Below, in pieces: positions 33,101 through 41,600 of a DNA stretch of 64,000 nucleotides. The stretch is taken from NCBI GenBank assembly GCA_039566865.1, contig CM076943.1:45578663-45642662 (forward strand). Direction: 5' to 3'. The notes beneath the pieces are model-generated. The model was not told where the DNA came from, ran no database searches, and saw nothing but the letters and a program-made list of their open reading frames with translations. The translations under genes were made by a program, and so were the position numbers. Origin of the DNA: Aurelia coerulea. Taxonomy: Eukaryota; Cnidaria; Scyphozoa; Semaeostomeae; Ulmaridae. Each line of letters opens with the position of its first letter. The stretch's first letter is position 1.

Positions 33101-34404
33101 CCGGGTGCGCCAAAATAAACTATGCACGTTTGGCAGGCCACAATAAATTGTGCACAGGACCGATTTTGAAGATTTATGACTTAATTGTTAGCAAAAAGCC
33201 TGAATTAGATACTGGAATTTTTTGCAAATTTTTCATTTTCAGTTTTTAGAGCTAGAAGCGAGATTCTTAACATTTTAGTTTTGGAAAACACTGAAAAGTG
33301 TCAAAAAACATTGATCAAGTTTTCTAAAGAATCGACATGAATAGACAGAGAGAGAACTTGTTCGTGGTGATTTGCGATTTAGAAATCGATCAATTGTAAT
33401 CTGCTGTACGAGATTTCGTACTAAACCCCCAATGCCCCCTGAAAACGTTTTCTCTTTGTTCATTCATGTTGAATATTTTGAAATTTGATCGACATTTCTT
33501 CATCGTTTTCAAAGTTTTCCAAAACGAATATTTTAAGAAACTCGCTTCTAGCTCTAAAAACTAAAAACGGAAAAATTAGCAAAAGGTCCTAGAATCTAAT
33601 TCAGGCTTTCTGCTAAAGATTAAGTCACAATTCTTCAAAATTGGTCCAGTGTACGATTTATTGTGGCCTGCCAAACGTGCATAGTTTATTTTGGCGCACC
33701 CGGTAGAAATCCAGTTCTAGCAGATCCAGACTCTCAAGTAGAAATGGTTGGTTGTGTAGAACAAAGATGGAACATAATTTCCCAACCAAGAGGTGAATTT
33801 AAGTGTTTTCAGATGCTGGTTGAAGCTGCTTGATGATGGTTGATGTAAGTTCCCGAAATGGGAAATTGGGAAACCTTCCTTGGCCTTTGACTTTCCCAGT
33901 CTGCAAAGTATGGCAGTTCTCGACGAGATCTCGCGCGTGCAGACCAAGGAAGCAGTGGCGTGCTCGCGTGCAAGGTCTTTGATTCCTGTGTTTGCTTGAG
34001 TGCAAGGTTTTGATTCCTTTGTTTTCAAAGTAATGAACAAAAGATCTCGTTCAAAATCGGCGTGCACGTAAAATTTTTGATAAAAATCTCGCAGCTGCCA
34101 CACTCTGCATGGGTGTTGCCCCCCCCCCCCCCCATCCTGCATCCATCACAATCAGGCATCAGATTGTTCCCTACGTTTGTACCAGATCGGGTAATATTTC
34201 CCAATTGGGAAAGCGTGCTGAATTGAACACACACAAACAGCCCAAGCAGAATACTCACACAATTTGCTTGTTGACATTCAATTCAATCATTGGATCAACT
34301 CGTTTGAAGAAAAAAGTGGAGGCAAAGCATCCAAATGTAACTGCTGCTAGAACTGTAAGTGTATATGCGAACACAACGTTCGCTCTTGATAGAAAACTGT
34401 GCAT
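21026..34404 (-). CDS. SPCS3: Signal peptidase complex subunit 3 (SPC22/23), complete, 5 exons
   Basis: Subunit of the ER signal peptidase complex, which removes signal peptides from secretory proteins; it is a single-pass membrane protein with its large domain in the lumen. Five minus-strand exons (34259-34404, 31731-31804, 30143-30219, 28309-28427, 21026-21158) give 182 residues; the human protein has 180. Visible hallmarks are FLSRANVVFAYTLTV near the start, one hydrophobic segment (about residues 10-33), DLGFLTFDV, NWNVKQLFLYITAEY, NQVILWDKIILRG, TKYYFFDDG, FSWNTIPNAG and a sequon N143-I-S at the usual glycosylation position. All phases agree and the stop is TAG. The gene spans 13.4 kb because its introns hold many transposons, including a whole Harbinger element in the last one. 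I am confident of the family; exact ends come from splice consensus. Confidence 0.97.
21381..21761. mobile_element. Mariner-type MITE, same family (SPCS3 intron 4)
   Basis: TA flanks, right end TGAGTG, and the internal TTATAAGAAAC and AGGTCCGGGGCTG blocks shared with 29451-29838. Confidence 0.82.
22030..22185 (+). CDS. Short acidic frame, possible displaced N-terminus of the Harbinger Myb-like protein
   Basis: Encodes 51 residues from MRRKEEHDVSDEELSL, rich in Glu, Asp and Ser, and stops at TAG. The following Myb frame is blocked upstream by TAA at about 22179. A direct repeat of CCTGCAACCTCCT lies at the junction, so a small duplication may have broken one longer frame in two. Splicing is an alternative. 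Confidence 0.4.
22227..23324 (+). CDS. Harbinger Myb/SANT-like DNA-binding protein (365 codons)
   Basis: Harbinger elements encode a second protein that binds the ends and helps bring the transposase to the nucleus. Here residues about 45-155 carry the Myb/MADF-like region: WSEDILEDLVDCI, then TRNKFKKLIAICK and VWFTRLFPLV with spaced aromatic residues. Acidic and Ser-rich stretches surround it, KQARKRKLDKGQ is a likely nuclear signal, a helical EHELQLFKIMF follows, and the tail is Gln/Gly/Ser-rich. Function is inferred from the partner nuclease gene. An acidic 51-codon frame at 22030-22185 may be its displaced N-terminus. Confidence 0.8.
   Translation: MNRVINDDDEEELDTLSITATTESSQKKTGKVSEVKKPCKKSGRKAAWSEDILEDLVDCISGDEEFTKKLIFTNVPNGKNALVYAKVIKKVTAQRKERGEAFDFTLDQTRNKFKKLIAICKSAALTIKSSSGIKRLQDEREYGVWFTRLFPLVKSRDSSQPDQAIEPSSSSSNSKQKDDAGENADLDIKQLNEKMEEKDLFVPTRNGKQARKRKLDKGQSVEILEGLKDIMKESDTTTHMIDFFERENKAAREHELQLFKIMFSSPQSQQQQHCDGFYGNGAAINTGGMTGSYASNPSSSRQFYGPSHQSTPKRTSGSNFQMEGFGIPTSSLWKASNQQYEYSPYEGNMDINEHPESGEKQYFNL
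24418..25761 (-). CDS. HARBI1-like DDE transposase (447 codons)
   Basis: Nuclease of PIF/Harbinger transposons, which cuts and rejoins element ends. The DDE triad is readable: D216 in GAVDGCH, D307 in ILGDGAFPFRPW, and E344 in MVVEGAFGLLKGRW, with NSHDSTIF between. A helix-turn-helix precedes it near residues 152-178 (LTGLGTATVCNITLDVSKAI). The N-terminus has a basic run KRKRRK (31-36). The frame is free of stops and all three catalytic acids are present, so it could be active or recently active. An alternative start is Met12. Host HARBI1 genes are single-locus and not paired with a Myb gene, so the transposon reading is preferred. Confidence 0.93.
   Translation of the reverse strand: MKVTSHSSFQKMAPVSRSFRSSVILKIIDSKRKRRKEQQRILFWLRQQQRILKVMIIAGLFLLARQQINIVHRFRSCRRLLRNHGWWDNVWSSYSDKRFKNCFRVSRQTFLYLLEHVRNDLEKVSLTEDPIPPECRLAICLFRLGRGDYYHTISELTGLGTATVCNITLDVSKAIVKELWDKTVAKNFPKTKQEFEDKMALMDEEWQFPYAFGAVDGCHLPIKCPPGGSEAAKEYHNFKNFYSVVLMAIVDPKKRFIWGSVGFPGNSHDSTIFKSTEIYREIVEDGIIPSVAQKESNTNVYPMILGDGAFPFRPWLMKPFSNAKLSQSERYFNYRLSRARMVVEGAFGLLKGRWRILYRKCESKKDSVKWFALACIVLHNICIDHDDVAQRNWDLSKDCQANGRRPQQLVRDTLQMSQCRNIPDSSYEAGKIRNALKTKFWHEKMGR
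26190..26355. mobile_element. AATAGACCATTTTGACATTT palindrome (SPCS3 intron 4)
   Basis: Arms of about 65 bp including GCTGCCACAG pair closely. No clear target duplication. Confidence 0.75.
26744..26872. mobile_element. TAGACTTATGACGATGAATC palindromic MITE (SPCS3 intron 4)
   Basis: Ends pair (ACTTATGACG.TGA.TCCCTTGTATC). Single ends of the family recur at 47520-47560 and a longer diverged copy spans about 63095-63635. Confidence 0.7.
26978..27785. mobile_element. Degraded CAGGGTGTCCC-type MITE (SPCS3 intron 4)
   Basis: Left ACAGGATGCCCCAAAATCCC and CGACGTTTGATTG resemble 56196-56929; right TTTTGGGACACCATACC. Interior badly diverged. Confidence 0.55.
27797..27822. repeat. TGTA microsatellite (SPCS3 intron 4)
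   Basis: Several TGTA units in an AT-rich stretch; may be a LINE 3' end. Confidence 0.8.
28309..28427 (-). CDS. SPCS3: SPCS3 exon 4 (residues 100-138)
   Basis: Acceptor TTCTTTCAG, donor GTCAGT. Encodes EINQVILWDKIILRGEKAVL and then TKYYFFDDG, matching family LNQVVLWDKIVLRG and TKYFFFDDG. Confidence 0.97.
28507..29031. mobile_element. AGCATAGG palindromic MITE, copy 2 (SPCS3 intron 3)
   Basis: 525 bp, same family. Target duplication GTTTAGGCA at 28498-28506 and 29032-29040. Confidence 0.9.
29300..29447. mobile_element. Hairpin with ACGTTTCGAGCATAGCCC arms (SPCS3 intron 3)
   Basis: AAGCACTTTGATGTGAATTG and complement, about 65 bp arms. Ends 1 bp before the TA of the next MITE. Confidence 0.75.
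29451..29838. mobile_element. Mariner-type MITE, same family (SPCS3 intron 3)
   Basis: 388 bp, ends CACTAACTTTT and AAAATGAGTG, TA flanks at 29449-29450 and 29839-29840. It directly abuts the hairpin at 29300-29447. Confidence 0.86.
30143..30219 (-). CDS. SPCS3: SPCS3 exon 3 (residues 74-99)
   Basis: Acceptor CCCTTCCAG, donor GTTAGT (slightly weak). Encodes LNPLFNWNVKQLFLYITAEY, matching family LENIFDWNVKQLFLYLSAEY. Confidence 0.97.
30313..30488. mobile_element. hAT-type MITE CAGGGGTGGCGCCAG (SPCS3 intron 2)
   Basis: 176 bp. Ends CAGGGGTGGCGCCAG and CTGGTGCCACCCCTG. Perfect 8-bp target duplication GTCTAAAC at 30305-30312 and 30489-30496. CAG-type ends with 8 bp fit hAT. Confidence 0.87.
30575..31020. 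mobile_element. AGAGAGAAAACTGGAT MITE with reiterated GATCGATCC (SPCS3 intron 2)
   Basis: Inverted arms AGAGAGAAAACTGGATCGAT and near-complement. GGGATCGATCC variants recur about nine times inside. The right end reads on into GACCCCGTTTACATG, a Harbinger-like terminus; the left terminus looks eroded. Confidence 0.7.
31240..31420. repeat. ACCATGGGGAGCAAA repeat, copy 1 (SPCS3 intron 2)
   Basis: TACCATGGGGAGCAAAAGAC and GACTACCCCATGGCC; copies at 40815-40925 and 57720-57900. Probably a LINE or SINE 3' end. Confidence 0.5.
31731..31804 (-). CDS. SPCS3: SPCS3 exon 2 (residues 49-73)
   Basis: Acceptor CACATCAG, donor GTATGA. Encodes KSVRDFTVAKDYTDLGFLTF, matching family EDFTGPRERSDLGFITF. Ends in phase 1. 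Confidence 0.95.
32237..32631. mobile_element. G-tract element 6, inverted copy of element 5 (SPCS3 intron 1)
   Basis: Also 395 bp, in the opposite orientation. Perfect 8-bp target duplication ATATTATG at 32229-32236 and 32632-32639. Contains the same reiterated unit. Confidence 0.88.
33101..33703. mobile_element. CCGGGTGCGCCAAAATAAAC MITE (SPCS3 intron 1)
   Basis: TA flanks, long arms including ACTATGCACGTTTGGC and complement. Same terminal style, different interior. A fragment lies at 37380-37640. Confidence 0.85.
34119..34134. repeat. C homopolymer (SPCS3 intron 1)
   Basis: About sixteen C bases in a row, 125 bp below SPCS3 exon 1. It shows no inverted partner, so it is not scored as a G-tract element. 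Confidence 0.85.
34259..34404 (-). CDS. SPCS3: SPCS3 exon 1 (residues 1-48, signal anchor)
   Basis: The start codon has G at -3. Encodes MHSFLSRANVVFAYTLTVLA and the rest of the membrane segment (AAVTFGCF...). Donor GTGAGT follows a split Val codon. Confidence 0.95.
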
Positions 34405-34716
34405 GGCTGTCTGGCTGTTCTTCTAACACTTGTGATCTCTTGTGGCACTCTCTTGTCTTCGAATTTCTTTGTGACTTTGCTGTATGTCTGTTGTTGTTGC
34501 TGAATTTGGTCGTCCTCTTGAAATAGCCTCAATTTCAACAAATAAGACGTTTTTAATAACCTCGTTTTCGATACTATACAAATTTAAACGAGGCTGCTGT
34601 ATTGAGTTGAATTGTTCTTCGAAACGAGATTCACTGCATTGAATTGAATTAGTTGTTGATGTGAGATTTGGATTTCAACGGCGAAGAGGAAGGCAAGACA
34701 CTAAAAATGTTGTAAA
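34405..34716. promoter_or_regulatory. Head-to-head intergenic region, SPCS3 / FCHSD2 bidirectional promoter
   Basis: Exactly 312 bp separate the SPCS3 start codon (minus) from the FCHSD2-like start codon (plus). No transposon lies in it, in contrast to the introns on both sides. It must hold both 5' UTRs and at least the core promoters. I see no clear TATA box placed for either gene. Bidirectional activity is inferred from geometry. Confidence 0.7.
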
Positions 34717-34752
34717 ATGGCGAAACAGCCACCTCCTCTCGTGCAAAGGAAG
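34717..34752 (+). CDS. FCHSD2: FCHSD2-like exon 1 (residues 1-12)
   Basis: The start codon has A at -3 and G at +4. The exon encodes MAKQPPPLVQRK, like the proline-rich start of the human protein, and ends at AAG|GTATGT in phase 0. Confidence 0.88.
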
Positions 34753-37700
34753 GTATGTATTGGCTAAAACTAATACGGGGGTCTTTCTGCTTCGAGTGCA
34801 TTTTGCATTTTAGTCTTTTCGCTTTCAAAACGATTCTGCAATGTCGGGCCTAAAAATGATAAGAAATTTTACCATTATTAGTGGGCCGAACGTCTGGCGG
34901 TCTGGAGTGCAGGGTGTCAAATAACTTTTGTCTTAACTCGGGATTAGGTAGGATCAAATTACGAGCTGCATCTATGAATGAAGTCCAATCCAACTGTTTT
35001 ACCAATAAGAATACTGCAGGAGATCGAGAGATGATGATCCCACTCTCCAGATAACAAACAAAATCCTCCACTTCAGTTTAAGTAAATGGGACCCTCCCTC
35101 GACCCTCGCGTTTCCTGTCAAGACTGGAGAAGACATTTAAAAGTGCAGTTTGCAGGACTGATATATTTTTTGGTTTTATTACTGATACATTTTTTTGCTT
35201 TATTATTAAGTTTAGATACTGGGTTTTTAAGTGGGTTTTGCTCACAAAAAGTGTTCTATCAAAATGTTTGCAATTATGGTAAATAGTAACTTGTGCAGGC
35301 AATGGCTTCATGTAAGAATGTTCTGAAGTCTCAAAGTAATGAAACCATGAAAATAGTTACAGGACCCCTATTGCCCTCTGTGGGCCCTTAACGGCCCATA
35401 CCGGAAAGTTGTTTTTCTGCATGCCAAAAGATTTGCACCAAGATTTAGATAGTTATTTGCAATGCCAGAAAATCACAAAGGAAGAAATGAATAGTGTAAG
35501 TCAAGTGTGTAAACAAAACAGATTGCCCTAGATTTGTCCTAGCTTGAGCCAAAATTTTCATTTCTTGCAAACCAAAGATGTTTGAAATAATGGGCACATT
35601 TTTCAGCATGACTAACAGCCTTCAACTAAAGATATAATTGAAAACGCAGCCATAAATGGCATATTTTATTAGAAGAGTGAGCATTTTTAGGCCAGGCTCT
35701 TTCAAGGCTCAGCTACTACAAGTTCAATGTAATTGAAACTCTTGAAGGATCTCATGAAATGGGACAACCAGACTAGGGTTAAATTCTTATGCAACTACCG
35801 GGTGTCCCAAAAAAAGTACTCCAGTTTAAAAATCACCAAAAATCAATTATCAAACCTTTGATAAAATTTTCTTTTTCACTTGTTTTGTCAAGGACCCAAA
35901 AATATTTCTAGATTGTAAAAATTTTGCTTTGATACAACAAGATAGAAAAATTCCAGGTTGAAAACCTTATTTTGAGCTATAGTTTTTATGCAAAATACTC
36001 AATCATGCCTAAGAGTCAAAATTTTCAGATTTTATAACATCATTTAAGTCTTAAAGGATAGTGTGCGTTTCTTTCTTTCATTCATGACCAAATTAGAAGC
36101 TTTCCATGCACAAAAATTTGATCTGGCAATCACCAGTGATTTTTTGCAGTATGATTCAAAACCAGGTAACTCCAAAAAGAGCTAAATTTGCTATTTTTTA
36201 AACCAATTACACAATTTGCTATATCTGGGGAAATAATTTGGTCCTTGATCTACTTGACAAAAAAAGAAAATTTAAGATCGGTTGTGTAAGCAAATTTTGG
36301 TGATTTTTCAAACGGGAGTACTTTTTTTGGGACACCCGGTATCATTTTATTGCTCCAACCTCCCCCCACCCTAGGATAGGCAGAGTCAATGCTCTGTCAA
36401 GAGTCAATTCACTGTTCCCTGAAAAATTTTGCTCAAGAGAGCGGGGACACCTGGGGCGATTCACTTCTCCTCAAAAGCTCGCAGCTTTTAAACTGCACAT
36501 GCGCATAGCGTTATTTTCTATCCCCGCATAACAAGGTGGGTCTTTAACTGGGGACAAACACGAGCTGTCGCCTTCCATTCACAGAAGAATGTTGATCTGA
36601 TAGGCAGGAACATTGCCCACTTTCACGAGAGAAAAATGCAAATGACCCTGCATCAGCCCCGCCATCCCGGGGTGGGGGTCCCGGCAATAAATGATAGCTG
36701 CATTAGTTTCTCGTGAAAACATGCAGTGCATAAAGAGCATAAAATAAATGCCACATGCTTGAAGTTTGTCCCATGATAAATTAGCAAATATAGTACATGA
36801 TATTCTTATTTGTTTGTGTACGAAGGCTATCTCTCTTCTTCTTATCAGGCGAAGCATGTGAACATTCTGAAGAGTGTTTTGACAGAACAGTCATCCAAGC
36901 TTCAGCAAAAACAGCAGTTGGAACATGAATTACTGGAAGATGTGAAGTAGGTTCTCTTCTGGCTTAAATTTCTGAAGAAACATGCTTTAAATTTGAAGTA
37001 CTACTGGAGATACTTATCACTGCAAAATAGTAAGACAAAATGGTTGACCACTGGTTTCAGTCATCAGGCAAATTTGGTCTTCTGAAGGTCATAGCTCAAT
37101 CATTTCTCTATAGATTTTTACGAGGATGGTTGCAAACTTTAATTGAATATCTGAAGAGCAGCATCATGCAAAAGTTTGGCGAGTATCGTTTGCCATTTTG
37201 TCGCAGTCTTTAAGCAAACAGGGCACAAATGTTTTGCGACACCCTGTATAGCTAGGTAAAAATTGAATGAAAATGAGTTGACAAACAAACAGTACATGGT
37301 TTATGCATTGGAGGAAAAGTTCTACTAACAGAATCTTTCCTACTAACAGAATTTGACATGAATTGCACTCTAAACTCAAGTGACAGCTTTTCATTTAAAT
37401 GAAGTCTTTAGAAAATTTGGTGAACTTTTTTCATTGCTGTTTATTTTTTTCAAAACCAAACATTTTAAGAAACATGCTCATAGCTCAAGAAACAGGAAGT
37501 AAGATTTACAAAAAGTCCAATAATCAAATTTTGCCTTTTCAGCTAAGAATCATGTCATAAATATTCGAGATCGGTTCAGTGTATGATTTATTGTGGTTTG
37601 TCAAAAGTAGTCACTTTTTTGGTGCTTTTGGTATTGAGCTGAGGAACTAATAAAGATTTAAATCACCTATGAATACTAATGATCCTTATGCTTAGATCAG

Positions 37701-38569
37701 TTCCATGATCTCAACCTTTGGTTTCAGCATTGACCTAAATTGATCATTTTTTCAGGAATTACAGCAAAAGTCGTGCATCAATTGAGAAAGATTATGGCCA
37801 GGTAGGCAACACCATAAAAACATCAATTTTAACCTGTGAGCAATGAGAATTTATTCCAAGTGAAATGCCTGCTGCTTTTTAAGAATTTTGGCGGGAATGG
37901 CTCAGTTTGACTACCAATCTGAGGGTTGGTGAGTGTGGAGAGTCGCTAACTCCCTGTAATTCCAAGCTAACGGAATCATGAGGTGTTGTCACCTCGAGAG
38001 GAAGGACCAGGACGCTGTTTTGATAATCTCAGCTTCTCAGCGTCCTAAAACTACCTTCTGATGCTAGGTAGAAATGTGTGTACAAAAGAATAATTTTGGC
38101 GAGTTGTACTCGTATATGTGCCTGGTTTCATTAAATCCTCATTTTCGCGAAATTGGAGCAACACATAAAAGCAAGGGGGAGCAGCTGTCCAAATGCACAT
38201 TAGAAATCCTATTTGCTTGTTGTCTTGTGCTTTTTTCAATAAACAGTTTAGCTATTCCACAAAAGAGCCTTTATTTTTACATATTTTTATACGCGAGGAG
38301 CGATCAAGTAGCGTTAGACCTTCTATCACTATTGTGCACATTCAAAAATTCTACAAAATGTAGCAAAATATCGTTCGATTCTGATCCTTTTCAGAATAGC
38401 TAAAAGGTCTATTCGCCACTTCGATAGCAAAAATATCAGAGATGTACCCAAGCCGTAGACTAATTACAAGTTTGTAGTTATCGCTATTGATAGACTGATG
38501 GACGCTCAAACTATGACTCATGGCCATACGCTTCCAGCAACGGACATGGCATTTGAAGAACAAAAATAT

Positions 38570-38607
<38 letters not shown>

Positions 38608-41600
38608 CTATAACTGGGATTATCTCTTGAGCACACTAATCGTTCGAATCACTTATTTCTGTTGATTTGTTTATGCATTAAAGCTTTTCTCAGCTCACTT
38701 TTTTCCCTCTTCTCGTTTCCTTCAGTAAACATTGTATTTATAACCAGTAAATACTGTAAAAATCGTTTCTTTCGTTTCATGCTGTAAATATCACAGAAGT
38801 GGCCGTAATAGTTGAATTATGGTATTTTGCAGGCTTTGCAGAAGTTAGCAACACAGTTTTCATCAAAATTTATGCCAAAAGACGAGAATGAAGAAAACAA
38901 GTCATTATCAAGGTGTGTTATTGTTCAGTCTTTCTGTTTATTAGTCTTGCTTTGTGCTATGTAAGAAGCTGTTTTGTTGCGTACGAGATTGCGTTGATGC
39001 AAAATGGTTTACTGAAAAGAGCAGAAAATACACTTGTTTATAAGAAGCTGTTTATAACAGGATTGAGACAGTAAGAAAGATTAGCATAGGCTCCAAATCT
39101 TTAACTCGGCGTAAAAAGGTGGGTGTAAAATTCTATGACCTATCTCTTCTGATTGAATGGCTTGAAAGAAACTTTAGATAATTATCTATAATTATACCGT
39201 TGGACTTTTCAGAAATTTTGAATATTTTTGGAGATTACAGCGTATCTTACATTTCAACTCATTTGAGGATGTGACGTCATCAAATTCCTAAATCATAAAC
39301 CAGATGAGTGACAGACTTCTGCTTGATACCATATTGTAGGCATTCATAAACTATGGTTTTCTTCGAAATTTCTTCATGTTGCGTCAAACAGTTTAGAAAT
39401 TACGATGGTTTCAAGTTTTTTTGAAAATTTTTCTTGAATTCTTGAAAAAGAAGAAAATCACTCTAATTCTGAAAATATTGAAGATTTCAGAAAAGTCCAA
39501 CGGTAGAATTATAGAGAAATAGCTAAAGTTTCTTTGAAATCATTCAGTTCAAAGAAAGAGGTCACTCAGTTTTACACCAGCCTTTTTAAAGATTTGGAAC
39601 CTATGCTAGAAAGATTACATTTTTTGTTGTAACTCAGAGTTTCACGCTATACAGCGATCATCAGACAACTGAAAACTCCACTCAATTTTTGTGCTTTTAT
39701 ACATTGAATATCGTAAAGACATAATCTTATAACTATTCTTTACGTTGGGTCCCCTTTGAAATTAATTAGGTAGTATTTGTTCTCATGGTGACACTTGGAG
39801 ATTAACTCTGATCTTCTATTAAGTAGGTGGGTCTGGTTGGCTTTGCTAATGCAGAACTTTTCCGTTAGACACAAATTACACCTCTTTGTTTTATTTGTGT
39901 AAGCCGCTGCATGGTTGGAGATAGGCACCATTTTACGTCATATGCCTCATTTCTATCTTTCTGTTGCCAAATGTGCTTCGATAGTTCTGTGCTGTTCTCG
40001 CATTTATTATGCCTGAAGCAATTCATGTGATTGTTGTAGCGCTACTTGACTATATTCTCTGTTAAGCGGATGTACAGTTTGGGGTTTGTTCTATTCCTAG
40101 AAGCTATTTATAAGAAACTTATCTCTGAGATCAACAAAGAATTATCAAACTTCAGTTTTGGGGCAACATCTTTCTAGAAGCATTTCTTTTAATGAAGAAA
40201 ATTGATATCATATTTATTTCACCTTGTCGTACTCCTAAGGTATACACTTTAGTAATTTCTAGAGCATAAAAAAGCCTGATGAAGCTTTGTTGTGGAATGT
40301 TCTCGAGAGTGCCGATGTAAACATCAACAGTTTATCTACTGAGTGAGCTAGAAAAAAGTTCCCGGATTCGAAAATTCATAGCATCCAACTATGAAGTGAG
40401 ATTAAGGCCAACATTAAAAGTTGAATGTTGAAGGACATTTTGTCATCCAAACATACAAAATTATATTCAACCATGCAATTTGACAAGACAATCTCTAATG
40501 TAAAAGGCAATTTAACTTCTAAAGTAGAACTACTCGATGGGTTTGAATGGTTCAAGTTTTAGTTAAAAGTCGAGTTTTCTTTCATTTTTGTGAGCATTGA
40601 AAATGTAGGTAAATTTGACTTTACAAAAATGTCTTGGTTGCCAAATGGCCGAAAAGGGCCTAAAATACTCGATCAAATCATAGGGAATCTCCTCACACAT
40701 GACAATACCCAAGGGAATTTCACTTCTGTCAGGAGTTATGAGAAATATATTTTCAAACGAAAACTGAAGATTTTAGGACGATACATTTTTTTAAATCCAA
40801 TATAAAAAGTTTACAATAGCGCTCTACCTGAGACAATACTACTATGCAACACTGCAGGGAACATACCAAGGGGAGCTAAAGATCTAAGATCATGACTACC
40901 CCCTGGCCTTCACAGGGAAAACATACAACTAAAATCCCGCGGGGTACTTAGTATATTTTGCTGACGGGATGTGCACTCCTTCATATCCTGGGTATTGTTT
41001 TCGCCTCTTTTTTCTAACGCCAGGTATCAGCAGAAGGCAATTTGTCTAAAGCCGGTTGTCAACAGTGTTATTTCATTGTTTTTCTACGAATGTTTTACTT
41101 TTTGGAGTATACTTGTCGCCGATTTTTTCTAAAGCCGGCTATCATTTAGAGGGAAAAATTCCAAAGCCGGGTGAAAAAATTATTTTTTGGAGTGCACACT
41201 CCCTTACAATTGAAAGTCAAGTACACCCCCCCCTGCGGCTAAAATATAACTAAACATACAGATACGAATTGTATCTCTCACCCGTTATTCCAATCAAATA
41301 AGTTGTTCCTGGTTCATCCGATGGTTCCTTAACGGGAATCGACATAGTTAAAAGCTGGTCTGGGCCAAGTTTGAAATACAACCTATTGTACTTGACAAAT
41401 TTGACGCGTGCCGTTTCATTGTGTAACTAAAGAAACAATGGGTGTATGGGTGCTTCGTCAGCCTATTTATAGCGGCTGTGGGATATAGCTACAGCATGTC
41501 TATTCCCTTTACGAAACTTTAGTTGCTCGGCTTTTGAATTTTAAAGGGAATCTAAGCATATATAAGCCCTTGATAAAAATAACTACGCGAAGAAAATTAG

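Noticed and set aside
33717..34142. 141-codon minus frame with Gly-rich start.
   Set aside because: It begins in the complement of a C homopolymer and lies in SPCS3 intron 1; no family recognised.
34347..34541. 64-codon minus frame with a Gln run upstream of SPCS3.
   Set aside because: It overlaps SPCS3 exon 1 in another frame and the rest falls in the promoter interval.
37881..38040. GGGAATGGCTCAGTTTGA and following GC-richer sequence considered as a tRNA-derived SINE.
   Set aside because: No B box, no cloverleaf and no second copy in the window.
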